From Pseudochrobactrum saccharolyticum (GTDB lineage Bacteria > Pseudomonadota > Alphaproteobacteria > Rhizobiales > Rhizobiaceae), in NCBI RefSeq assembly GCF_008801715.1, contig NZ_VZPG01000003.1:434001-498000 (forward strand): a stretch of DNA of 64,000 nt, written 5' to 3'. Shown piece after piece: positions 28,309 to 36,885 of this stretch. The notes under the pieces were generated by a model. That model ran no database searches. It worked only from the letters and a program-made list of their open reading frames with translations, and was not told the DNA's origin. The position numbers were made by a program, and so were the translations under genes. Position 1 is the stretch's first letter. The number at the start of each line of letters is the position of its first letter.

Positions 28309-28323
28309 TGATAAGAATAATCA
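28309..28323. promoter_or_regulatory. Candidate iron-responsive operator upstream of receptor 1
   Basis: TGATAAGAATAATCA has the TGA-N9-TCA form of RirA iron boxes, extends to ATGAT...ATCAT and has an AT-rich centre. It sits 121 bases before the receptor start, in the only intergenic space of the module large enough for a promoter, so iron repression of receptor 1 is plausible. Confidence 0.55.
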
Positions 28324-28443
28324 TATTTTTATATTTTACCGGTGCAAGATCAGCCACGCCGTTTCGTCTTTGAATTATGAGGCCGGAATTTCCGTCATGA
28401 GCGGAGGCCGGAATGTGTCATATTGGTAAGGCGGAATATTTCC

Positions 28444-31170
28444 ATGCAGGCTATCATCAAGGCGAAAAAGCGCTCTTTGTCCCAACATGCGCAAAAGGCC
28501 GGACTTCTGGCTTCGGTTGCGTTTATTGCAGTGCTTGGCACCGGATTGCCGATGATTGCCCATGCGCAGACCACTGTATCGCAGACGATCAGTTTCAATA
28601 TCCGCGCACAAAATCTGGGTTCAGCACTTGCCGGTTTTGCCGACCGTGCCGGCCTCAAACTGCTGATGCGATCCGATATGGTATCCGGCAAGACAAGCCC
28701 TGCGGTGCAAGGCATGATGACACGGGAACAGGCACTGGGCAGATTGCTGTCCGGCTCCGGCCTGAATTACTCCATTCAGGGCACAACGCTCACAATTCAT
28801 GATCCGGCAGGAAGCGCCCAATCCGTAGTTGCACCAGACGGCACCGTGACACTGAACACAATCACCGTGACCAATGGCGGTTCAATCGCCGCGGCTGAAG
28901 CGCCATATCACACGGCAGCACCGACCTCTTATATTTCAGAGCAGACGATTGAGCGTTTTCGCGGCGCAAGCCCTGCTGATATTTTCCGCGGCACACCGGG
29001 CGTGATGTCCGGTGAAGCCCGCAATGGTGCCGGTGCGATTGATGTGAACATCCGCGGTATGCAGGGCATGGGGCGCGTCGCGACCACTATCGACGGTGCG
29101 GAAAATGCCATCAATGTCTATCAGGGCTATCAGGGTATCTCGAACCGCACCTTTGTTGATCCGGATTTTCTCGGCGGCATTGATATCCAAAAAGGCTCCG
29201 ATGCTGCTTCCAGCGGTATTGCCGGTACGGTCGCCATGCGCACAATTGAGGCGGGCGATATAGTCAAGGAAGGCAACCGCTTCGGCCTGCGTGTCAAAGG
29301 CGGTTTCGGCACCAATTCCAGCAAGCCTGAAGAGGGTAACGTTGCTGGCTACGAAATTATCAATAGCGGTTATCCCGGCGATCTGCAGCCGGAATTCGAT
29401 CACCTCTATGTACCAAGTGTTAAGAGTTCGGATGACACCATGAACCGTCCGGCTTTTTTGAAGCCGACCAATGGTTCAGGCAGTATCGTTGCAGCCATGC
29501 AGGACGAAAATATTGAACTGCTGGCAGGCTATGCCTATCGCGAGCGCGGCAATTACCATGCCGGTAAAAACGGCCCTGCCGCCGGTATCGCCAATCTCGG
29601 CGGGATGAGCGTATGCAGTTTTCTTTGTAACTTACCCAATCCTGAATACAGATGGTATCCGCAATATATTGAGAACACAGGTCTGGCCAATTACCGCCCA
29701 GGTGAGCAGGTTCTCAACACCCAGATGGCAACGAAATCCCTGCTGCTGAAAGGCAAGGTTATGTTCGGCGACGGGCATAGTGTTCAACTTGGCTATACCG
29801 GCTTTGAAAGCAAAGCTGGTACTTTTAAGGCAAATGCCTTGAGTACGCTCGGACAACAAGCCAGACAACAGCGCCTGACGACAGATATTGAAGCGCATAC
29901 AGGAACATTTAAATATCGCTGGGACCCTGAAGAGAATGACCTGATTAATCTCAAGGCCAATCTTTGGGGTACGAAGCTGAAGCAACGCAATCCGGTCGAC
30001 TGGCTGCCGGCAGATGCACCGGTCGACTTTAAATCCGGACCTGATCTGTGGACATGGGGCGGCGATATCAGCAACCGTTCACAGTTCACGACTGCCTATG
30101 GTGATTTTGATATGACCTATGGCGCGTCTTACAAAGAAGAAGATACCAAGCCGACCGAAGGAACAAGGAAATGGGACACATTTCTTGATTTGCGTGACGG
30201 CACCCGCAAAGAAGCCGCAGCCTATATCAAGACAGCATATAAACCGGTTGACTGGCTAACGGTCAATGGCGGCCTGCGCTATTCCCATATGTGGTCGCGC
30301 GATCGCAGCCGCACAAAATATGTTCATCCTGATATGGTTTACGGCAAAGCGCGTTTCAAACAGGGCGGCTTCAGCCCGTCATTGGGCGTAACAATCGAAC
30401 CATTTGAAGGTGCACAATTCTACACCAATTATTCCAGCACCTTACGCGCGCCGAGCATTATGGAAGCCGTGTCCGCTTTCAATATGACCGTGAATGAAGA
30501 TGCCAAAGCAGAGCGTTCCAACAACTGGGAAATCGGTGCAAACTTCATTCAGGACGACCTGATTACCGGGACAGATCGTGCAATGCTCAAACTGGGTTAC
30601 TTCAACTGGGATGTAAAAGATTACATCGCCCGCGAATTCCACAGATATGCGAACTCTGCGAATGTGCGCATTTTCAATATTGACCGCGCCCGTTTCTCCG
30701 GTCTTGAAATGTCGGCCAATTATGCGCTCGGCGGTTTCGAAGCCACACTGGCTGCCAATTATTATCTGAATGTGGAGTTCTGCCGTACCGCTGAAACCTG
30801 TGAAAACAAATCTCTCTATGCCGACTATGCCACCAATCACGTACCGCCTAAATATGGTATAGACCTGACCCTGACCCAGAAATTACTGGATGATGCACTC
30901 ACAGTCGGCGGCCGCATTTCCTATACCGCATCGCGTGCGAGCGGACATGGTGATGTCACAGGTCAGGGTATGTCGCAGTTTATTACTATGATCAACTGGC
31001 AGCCTTACACATTGGTGGATGTGTTTGCAGAATATAAAATCAACGACACTTATACCGCCAGCGTGCGCGTGGAAAATCTGACAGACCGGTTCTATGTCGA
31101 TCCGCTCAGCCTTGCACAGCAGCCGGGACCAGGCCGGACATTCTATGCATCTCTGACGGCCAATTTTTAA
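28444..31170 (+). CDS. TonB-dependent receptor with signalling (STN) domain, module 1
   Basis: 908 residues from the ATG at 28444, which has GGCGGA upstream; a TTG seven codons earlier is less likely. Order: long signal peptide ending AHA-QT; STN domain (FNIRAQNLGSALAGFADRAG to TLTIHD), which talks to FecR; plug from about residue 150 (DVNIRGMQGMGRVATTIDG); 22-strand barrel ending YASLTANF with a terminal Phe. The RGMQG...IDG block and the final PGPGRTF segment resemble heme (HasR-like) and haem-protein receptors, so haem is a reasonable but unproven ligand. Loop cysteines in FCRTAETCENK probably form a disulfide, as in receptor 2. Confidence 0.92.
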   Translation: MQAIIKAKKRSLSQHAQKAGLLASVAFIAVLGTGLPMIAHAQTTVSQTISFNIRAQNLGSALAGFADRAGLKLLMRSDMVSGKTSPAVQGMMTREQALGRLLSGSGLNYSIQGTTLTIHDPAGSAQSVVAPDGTVTLNTITVTNGGSIAAAEAPYHTAAPTSYISEQTIERFRGASPADIFRGTPGVMSGEARNGAGAIDVNIRGMQGMGRVATTIDGAENAINVYQGYQGISNRTFVDPDFLGGIDIQKGSDAASSGIAGTVAMRTIEAGDIVKEGNRFGLRVKGGFGTNSSKPEEGNVAGYEIINSGYPGDLQPEFDHLYVPSVKSSDDTMNRPAFLKPTNGSGSIVAAMQDENIELLAGYAYRERGNYHAGKNGPAAGIANLGGMSVCSFLCNLPNPEYRWYPQYIENTGLANYRPGEQVLNTQMATKSLLLKGKVMFGDGHSVQLGYTGFESKAGTFKANALSTLGQQARQQRLTTDIEAHTGTFKYRWDPEENDLINLKANLWGTKLKQRNPVDWLPADAPVDFKSGPDLWTWGGDISNRSQFTTAYGDFDMTYGASYKEEDTKPTEGTRKWDTFLDLRDGTRKEAAAYIKTAYKPVDWLTVNGGLRYSHMWSRDRSRTKYVHPDMVYGKARFKQGGFSPSLGVTIEPFEGAQFYTNYSSTLRAPSIMEAVSAFNMTVNEDAKAERSNNWEIGANFIQDDLITGTDRAMLKLGYFNWDVKDYIAREFHRYANSANVRIFNIDRARFSGLEMSANYALGGFEATLAANYYLNVEFCRTAETCENKSLYADYATNHVPPKYGIDLTLTQKLLDDALTVGGRISYTASRASGHGDVTGQGMSQFITMINWQPYTLVDVFAEYKINDTYTASVRVENLTDRFYVDPLSLAQQPGPGRTFYASLTANF

Positions 31171-31271
31171 AACTCACAGGGACAACCAGACCGCTATGCC
31201 GTTGGGTCACACGCACCGGCATAGCCCCTGCCCGTATCTGAAGCGTAGATTTATGCCTTGCAAAATAAACT

Positions 31272-31286
31272 TGATTATAATAGTCA
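31272..31286. promoter_or_regulatory. Candidate iron-responsive operator upstream of sigma 2
   Basis: TGATTATAATAGTCA matches TGA-N9-TCA with AT-rich centre and extends to CTTGA...TCAAG. It lies 65 bases before the ATG chosen for the second sigma gene, placing it where a promoter should be. It also argues against the longer TTG start at 31258. Confidence 0.55.
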
Positions 31287-31350
31287 AGATTTATTCTATC
31301 GTCATTGCCTGACGAGCCGGACGCTATGCTTTCAGAAAACGGTTACACAG

Positions 31351-31851
31351 ATGTGGGATCTCCATCATCTTTTTAAAAAACATGCGCGTGATATTATACA
31401 ATCATTACGCCGCAGAGGGCTTCCTGAAGAAACGGCTGCCGATCTGACGCAGGACACGTTTTTACGCGTTTTGGTTTCTCCCCCTGCGGAAAGCAAAACC
31501 ACTTATAATCCCGCAGCCTATTTGTTCAGAATTGCGCGCAACCTCGGTACAGATCATCAGCGGCGTGAAGGTTTGCTGCGCAGAGCCGATCTCACACCCG
31601 AAGATTTTTCTGCCATTGCTGACCCCTCCCCCTCACCGGAAAAACAGGTCTATGACCGGCAAAAACTGATGCTGGCACAACAAGCTTTGCAGGAACTGCC
31701 CGACCGAACGCGCAAAGCATTCGAGATGCACCGTATGGATGAGATGACCATTGCGGCAATTGCAGCGGAACTTAATCTCTCCGTGGGCAGGACATGGACG
31801 CTCATCAGAGATGCCTATGAATTTATTGACAGGCGCCTTACCGGACTGTGA
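31351..31851 (+). CDS. ECF sigma factor, FecI-like (module 2)
   Basis: 166 residues from the ATG at 31351. An open frame reaches back to a TTG at 31258, but the extra 31 residues have no family character and would span an operator-like palindrome. Region 2: LPEETAADLTQDTFLRVLV and YLFRIARNLGTDHQRREG. Region 4: LPDRTRKAFEMHRMDEMTIAAIAAELNLSVGRTW. It is a paralogue of the first module's sigma factor but quite diverged. A fecR-like gene follows after 85 bases. Confidence 0.9.
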   Translation: MWDLHHLFKKHARDIIQSLRRRGLPEETAADLTQDTFLRVLVSPPAESKTTYNPAAYLFRIARNLGTDHQRREGLLRRADLTPEDFSAIADPSPSPEKQVYDRQKLMLAQQALQELPDRTRKAFEMHRMDEMTIAAIAAELNLSVGRTWTLIRDAYEFIDRRLTGL

Positions 31852-31869
31852 CAAATTTTCCCATACACT

Positions 31870-31895
31870 GAAAATTAACCACGCTCATTCGTAAA
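31870..31895 (+). promoter_or_regulatory. Candidate ECF-sigma promoter before fecR-like gene 2
   Basis: GAAAATT, 13 bases, CGTAAA. The same two blocks with identical spacing occur before receptor 2 (32910-32935), and the bases downstream are also alike (GAAATGAG versus GAATATGAG). The CGT core fits the -10 element of iron-starvation type sigma factors. Recognition by the module 2 sigma is an inference. Confidence 0.5.
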
Positions 31896-31936
31896 CAGAA
31901 ATGAGACAGTAATCTATCCGGACAGGCTTGAAACAT

Positions 31937-32893
31937 ATGACCAATTCCGCTGATGAGACAGAAGAAGCACAGCGGCTGTTTCGTGAAGCAGCCGATCTGG
32001 CTATCCGTCTGCAAAATGACCCCGTTAATCCCGTTTCTGCCGACATGATTAAAACATGGGTCACCCGCAGCCCTGCCCATGCCGCAGCCTGGGCGCGTGT
32101 GGCTGCCATTCATGGCATGACCGGCACTTTGTTCTCAGAAAACCGGAAAATACCGGAGAAAAGCAAACTATCCCGCCGCAATTTTATCGCCGGAACCACA
32201 CTCGGCCTTGGAGCCCTGACCACCGGCGCGCTGACAGTGCCGCATCTGTGGCTGCTGTCGCAGGCCGATCACATCACCTCCACGGCAGAGATCAGAGACT
32301 TTCCCCTGCCTGACGGCAGCCTCGCAACGCTGGGGCCTGACAGTGCAATTGCCGTTGATTTTTCCGAGCAAGGTCGTCGTATCGGGCTGCTGTCCGGCAT
32401 GGCGTATTTTCAAGTTCAGCCGGACAGCGCAAGGCCTTTTACCGTCTCAACCGGCCCTATGCTGGTCACTGCGCTGGGCACGGCTTTTGATGTTTCTGCA
32501 GAAAAAGGCTTTCTCTCTGTGGCCGTGGCGCATGGTAGTGTTGAAGCCAGAACCGGCACACCGGCAGGAGAAAAGCTGGAGGCCGGTACGTGGCTTAGTT
32601 TTGACAGCGCCACTAACCGGATTACCCGCGGTGAACAGGAACCATCACAAATTGCAGCATGGCGCTCCAACATGCTGTTTGCGGAAAATGAAACTGTTGC
32701 CGCCCTTTGTGCAAAAATTTCCCGTTGGCAAAACGGGCGCGTATTGATCGCTGATCCTTCACTCGGATCGCGCACGGTCAGCGGTGTGTTTGATCTTAAC
32801 GACCCTGATGCAGCCATTGCAGCAGTTGTCCGGCCTTTTGGCGCCAAGACACGAAAAATTGCGTCTTTGCTGACAATTGTCTCTTCCGTATAA
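31937..32893 (+). CDS. FecR-like anti-sigma factor (module 2)
   Basis: 318 residues from the ATG at 31937; an in-frame TTG three codons upstream has no better ribosome site. The N-terminal sigma-binding domain ends near WARVAAIHGMTGTLF. The membrane segment is introduced by LSRRNFIAGTTLGLGALTTG, which closely fits the twin-arginine consensus, so Tat-dependent insertion is likely. Periplasmic FecR domain: FPLPDGSLATLGPDSAIAVD, GMAYFQVQPDSARPF, VTALGTAFDVSAEKG. It ends with VSGVFDLNDPDAAIAAVV, matching the equivalent end of FecR 1 (VTGVFDLSQPEEILQAI). Confidence 0.91.
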   Translation: MTNSADETEEAQRLFREAADLAIRLQNDPVNPVSADMIKTWVTRSPAHAAAWARVAAIHGMTGTLFSENRKIPEKSKLSRRNFIAGTTLGLGALTTGALTVPHLWLLSQADHITSTAEIRDFPLPDGSLATLGPDSAIAVDFSEQGRRIGLLSGMAYFQVQPDSARPFTVSTGPMLVTALGTAFDVSAEKGFLSVAVAHGSVEARTGTPAGEKLEAGTWLSFDSATNRITRGEQEPSQIAAWRSNMLFAENETVAALCAKISRWQNGRVLIADPSLGSRTVSGVFDLNDPDAAIAAVVRPFGAKTRKIASLLTIVSSV

Positions 32894-32909
32894 AATATGA
32901 GTAAAAACT

Positions 32910-32935
32910 GAATATTTTTATCCGCCACTCGTAAA
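32910..32935 (+). promoter_or_regulatory. Candidate ECF-sigma promoter before receptor 2
   Basis: GAATATT, 13 bases, CGTAAA, the partner of the element at 31870-31895. It overlaps TGAATATTTTTATCC, a one-mismatch version of the TGA-N9-TCA iron box. A GGCGTTTT/AAAAACGCC hairpin follows at about 32947-32973, before the receptor start. Confidence 0.5.
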
Positions 32936-33004
32936 GAAGAATATGAGGGCGTTTTCTCATGCAGAAAAAACGCCTGTAATGATTGACCGACGGAGTGAGC
33001 AGGC

Positions 33005-36000
33005 ATGACAGGCGCCACCAAACAAGCGGCACGACACACCAAATGCAGCAAAGCCATGATAGCCGCTTTGCTGGCAACCACCGCAATGATAACCGGCGTG
33101 GTTCTGACAGCAACCAGCTTCAATGCACAGGCACAGCAACAGACAGGCTTCAATATTCCGTCCGGTCCACTCAACCGCGCACTCGCAGCCTTTGGCAGCC
33201 AATCCGGCACCCAGCTATCCTATGAACCTGCTGTCGTACGCGGGAAATCTTCTCCGGGAATTTCAGGTGCAGCCACCAAGGAGCAGGCACTGGCGCGGAT
33301 TTTGCAGAGTTCCGGCCTGACCTATAATTTCACCGGCACAAAATCCGTACTGATTACTGAGCGACTTGCCGCCAATACCGGCGGCGCTGCGCCGGACGGC
33401 TCACTCATTCTGAACCAGATAACTGTTTCCAGTGGCGGAGCAATCGCCGCCGCAACAGCGCCTTATGAAACGGCAGCACCAACCACCTATATTTCCGGCG
33501 AAACAATTGAGCGTTATCGCGGTTCCAGCCCTGCGGATATGTTTCGCGGTACACCCGGTGTCAAATCCGGTGAAGCCCGCAATGGTGCAGGATCAATTGA
33601 TGTCAATATTCGCGGTATGCAAGGCATGGGGCGCGTATCCACAACCATTGACGGCGCGGAAAACTCCGTCACCGTCTATCAGGGCTATCAGGGTGTTTCC
33701 AACCGCACCTTTGTTGATCCTGATTTTATTGCCGGTGTGGAAATCAACAAGGGGGCGGACACCGCTTCATGGGGCAATGCCGGTTCGGTCAGCATGCGCA
33801 CTGTCGGCGTGGACGATATTGTTAAAGACGGTAATCACTGGGGTATCCGCGTTAAAGGCGGTATTGGCGGCAACACGTCCAAACCACTGGCTGGTGCTCT
33901 GAGCGGTTATCAGTGGCCCTATGCGCCGTGGGATGCAATGAAAGCACCTGTCGGCTCAAAAGACGGGTTGGACAGGCCGTCATTCCTGTCTCCGACATCC
34001 GCTTCCGGCAGTATTGTCGGCGCCTATAAAGGCGATGCAATCGATGTTCTGGCCGGTTATGCACGGCGTAAACAGGGTAATTATCATGCAGGAACGCGTG
34101 GCTCTGCAGCTGCCGATCCGGTCAATCTGGGCAGACAGCCTTATTGCAATTCAATGATTGCCATTCATTGCACACCCAGAAGCCCGGGCAATTACTGGAA
34201 CGAATATTATGCCAATCAGGGGCTGACCAATTACCGTCCGGGTGAGGAAGTCCTCAACACTCAGCTGGAAACCGAGTCATGGCTGGCAAAACTCAATGCC
34301 CGTTTTGCGGATGATCATGAAGTGCAGCTCGGCTATATGGGTTATCGCAGCGAGGCCGGTGACAGGCTGGCCTCACGCTTGAGCGGCATTAAAGACCAGT
34401 CCATACAGCAAGAGCAAACCGCGGGAACCAGCCTCGACACGGTGACTGCGCGTTATAACTGGAAACCGGAAGACAATGAGCTGATTGATCTGCGCGCCAA
34501 TCTCTACTGGACGCATCTGCAATTGCGTAATCCGGTACGTGGCGGTCGTGGTGTTACACCGGGAGGGATCGGCCTGCCTGCCGATTTCCGTGTCGGATCT
34601 GACAGTGATATGTGGGGCGGTGATATCCAGAACAAATCCGCTTTCACTTTTGATGCAGGCGATCTGGATCTGACTTACGGCACGTCTTTCCGTGTGGAAG
34701 ATACGCGCGGCAGTGAACATTCCGCAGCTCTGGAAGGCTGGATGACACCGCGCGATGCGATCCGCCATGAAGTCGCCGTTTATACGAAGGCTGCCTATAA
34801 GCCTGTTGACTGGCTTACTGTGAATGGCGGCTTGCGCTATTCGCATTTCTGGTCGAAAGACCGCTTTGATCCCTATGAGCGCAATCAGATCAAGAATGCA
34901 AAGGGACAGGGTTCCAGAACCAATGATGGCGGTTTCAGCCCGTCTGTCGGTCTGACTTTTGAACCGTGGGAACAGACCCAGTTCTATGTCAATTATTCCA
35001 ATACGCTGCGCGCGCCGAGCATTATTGAATCCGTTTCCGCGTTCAACAGCGTTACCGCAAATACGGATGTAAAACCGGAGCGTTCCAGCAACTGGGAAAT
35101 CGGCACCAATGTCGTCCGTAACAGCCTGCTTACCGATGAAGATACGGGTATGCTTAAACTCGGTTACTTTAACTGGGATGTTAAAAACTACATCTCGCGC
35201 AATATTGTTTATGACACTAAAAATCCGAGCAATTTTGCCCTGAATATCGGCAATATCCACCGTGCAAAGTTTTCCGGTCTGGAATTTTCCGGTCGCTATG
35301 AGCTGGACGGTTTCACAGCTGATCTGGCAGCCAATTATTATCTGAATGTTGAATATTGCCGCACATCCGACAGTTGCGACGGCAAGAGCCTTTATGGTGA
35401 CTATGCCACCAACCATGTGCAGCCCAAATATTCGGTTGACCTGACCCTGTCGCAGAAACTACTGGAAGAACGGCTGATGCTCGGCGGTCGTGTCTCCTAT
35501 ACGGGGCCGCGCGCTATCGGTCATGGCGATGTAACTGCACAAGGCGCATCTGAATTCATCACACCGGTGCTCTGGAAACCCTATGCGCTTGTTGACCTGT
35601 TTGCAGAATATAAAATCACTGACAATCTGACAGCGGCATTCCGCGTCGAGAATGTGTTTGATAAATTCTACATTGATCCTCTGGGTCTTGTAACGCAGCC
35701 GGGTCCGGGCCGTACTTTCTATGCCAGCCTCACAGCTGATATCGGCGGTGAACAGCAATTGCCGTCCCTGCCGTCCTTCCTGACACGGCGTCCAACGGCT
35801 GAAGGCGCTCCGATTGACTGGACAGGCCTTTATGCCGGTGCCCATGCAGGCGGTGTTTTTGGCCGGACATGGGGCAACACAACCGCTCTCGACGGCACAT
35901 CCAATGCGGTTGCAGCAACGGAATCCGCTGATTTCGGCATGGATAGCGGTTTGTTTGGTGTGCAGGCCGGTTATAACTGGCAATTGCCAAACCGTGTGGT

Positions 36001-36658
36001 GCTGGGCATCGCTGCCGACTGGAGCAAGACCTATCTGAATGCTGCACATAAAGCCCGCACAACAGAGGGCGATTTTGCCGGCACCGGCAATGTGCAGGCG
36101 CAGACCCTCTATGACATTGACTGGACTGCCGCTGTGCGCGGTAAACTCGGCTATGCTTTTGACAATAAATGGATGCTCTATGGCAGCGGCGGTGTGGCCT
36201 TTGCCCGCGAGAGCCAGTCGCGCGAGCAATATCGTGTCAGTGCAGACAGTTCTGACAAGGTCACAGAAATTGCGCTGACTGAAAAGGAGAAAGCAACACG
36301 ATTCGGCTGGACAGCCGGCGGCGGGATTGAATATGCCATTAATGACCGGTGGTCGGTGATGGCGGATTATTCCTACACACGTTTCGGCAAAACCAATTTC
36401 AACTTTAACAATGCCCGTGCCGGTATCATGCGTGACTGGGAAACACAGGAAAAGATTGGTGTTGAGATTGTTGACCCGTCAAAACAGCCGGGCATGGGTG
36501 ACTTCTGCACTCAGTTCCCGCAATATTGTGAGCCTTACGAAAAAGCGATCTATGAGACCGTCAAACATGAAGGATCGTCGAGTGTTAAAAACGGACGCAA
36601 AGCATCCAATTCGCTTGATTTTCATACATTCAAAATCGGTGTGAATTACCGGTTCTGA
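33005..36658 (+). CDS. TonB-dependent receptor fused to an Omp25-like beta-barrel (module 2)
   Basis: 1217 residues, about 300 longer than receptor 1. Residues 1-45: signal peptide. 47-110: STN signalling domain (FNIPSGPLNRALAAFGSQSG). 160-915: plug and barrel like receptor 1 (DVNIRGMQGMGRVSTTIDG, YQGYQGVSNRTFVDPDF), reaching the PGPGRTFYASLTADI strand where receptor 1 stops. Then a proline-rich linker (LPSLPSFLTRRPTAEGAP) and about 285 residues beginning DWTGLYAGAHAGGVFG with GIEYAINDRWSVMADYSYTR, the hallmarks of Omp25/Omp31 porin-like proteins, ending FKIGVNYRF. The frame is continuous. Likely an iron or haem signal-transducing receptor; the role of the extra barrel is unknown. Confidence 0.92.
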   Translation: MTGATKQAARHTKCSKAMIAALLATTAMITGVVLTATSFNAQAQQQTGFNIPSGPLNRALAAFGSQSGTQLSYEPAVVRGKSSPGISGAATKEQALARILQSSGLTYNFTGTKSVLITERLAANTGGAAPDGSLILNQITVSSGGAIAAATAPYETAAPTTYISGETIERYRGSSPADMFRGTPGVKSGEARNGAGSIDVNIRGMQGMGRVSTTIDGAENSVTVYQGYQGVSNRTFVDPDFIAGVEINKGADTASWGNAGSVSMRTVGVDDIVKDGNHWGIRVKGGIGGNTSKPLAGALSGYQWPYAPWDAMKAPVGSKDGLDRPSFLSPTSASGSIVGAYKGDAIDVLAGYARRKQGNYHAGTRGSAAADPVNLGRQPYCNSMIAIHCTPRSPGNYWNEYYANQGLTNYRPGEEVLNTQLETESWLAKLNARFADDHEVQLGYMGYRSEAGDRLASRLSGIKDQSIQQEQTAGTSLDTVTARYNWKPEDNELIDLRANLYWTHLQLRNPVRGGRGVTPGGIGLPADFRVGSDSDMWGGDIQNKSAFTFDAGDLDLTYGTSFRVEDTRGSEHSAALEGWMTPRDAIRHEVAVYTKAAYKPVDWLTVNGGLRYSHFWSKDRFDPYERNQIKNAKGQGSRTNDGGFSPSVGLTFEPWEQTQFYVNYSNTLRAPSIIESVSAFNSVTANTDVKPERSSNWEIGTNVVRNSLLTDEDTGMLKLGYFNWDVKNYISRNIVYDTKNPSNFALNIGNIHRAKFSGLEFSGRYELDGFTADLAANYYLNVEYCRTSDSCDGKSLYGDYATNHVQPKYSVDLTLSQKLLEERLMLGGRVSYTGPRAIGHGDVTAQGASEFITPVLWKPYALVDLFAEYKITDNLTAAFRVENVFDKFYIDPLGLVTQPGPGRTFYASLTADIGGEQQLPSLPSFLTRRPTAEGAPIDWTGLYAGAHAGGVFGRTWGNTTALDGTSNAVAATESADFGMDSGLFGVQAGYNWQLPNRVVLGIAADWSKTYLNAAHKARTTEGDFAGTGNVQAQTLYDIDWTAAVRGKLGYAFDNKWMLYGSGGVAFARESQSREQYRVSADSSDKVTEIALTEKEKATRFGWTAGGGIEYAINDRWSVMADYSYTRFGKTNFNFNNARAGIMRDWETQEKIGVEIVDPSKQPGMGDFCTQFPQYCEPYEKAIYETVKHEGSSSVKNGRKASNSLDFHTFKIGVNYRF

Positions 36659-36666
36659 CAGGGCTC

Positions 36667-36704
36667 AAAAGCCGGTCTGAGTTTCTCAGACCGGCTTTTT
36701 TTAT
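36667..36704. terminator. Bidirectional intrinsic terminator
   Basis: AAAAGCCGGTCTGA and TCAGACCGGCTTTT form a perfect stem with a five-base loop, then more T residues. It ends receptor 2 on the plus strand and the cyd operon on the minus strand. Confidence 0.92.
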
Positions 36705-36836
36705 TTAATGTTCAGAGCCTGTATGGCCATGTTCTTTGCGTTTGGCAGCATCATCCACCAGCTCATACCACATGGCGTTGAGCACCGCGAAAGCCGCTGC
36801 GAGAGGTAGTCCTAAAACCCAGGCGAAATACCACAT
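36705..36836 (-). CDS. cydX: Cytochrome bd oxidase small subunit CydX
   Basis: 43 residues, too short for most gene finders. It begins MWYFAWVLGLPLAAAFAVL, a single membrane helix with the MWYFxWxLG start characteristic of CydX, followed by NAMWYELVDDAAKRKEHG. CydX binds CydA and stabilises the haem centres. It lies 49 bases after cydB in the same direction, which is the standard position. Confidence 0.9.
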   Translation of the reverse strand: MWYFAWVLGLPLAAAFAVLNAMWYELVDDAAKRKEHGHTGSEH

Positions 36837-36885
36837 TTAAAACCTCATATTATATAAGAGACAGAAATGATGACGGAAACGGGCA

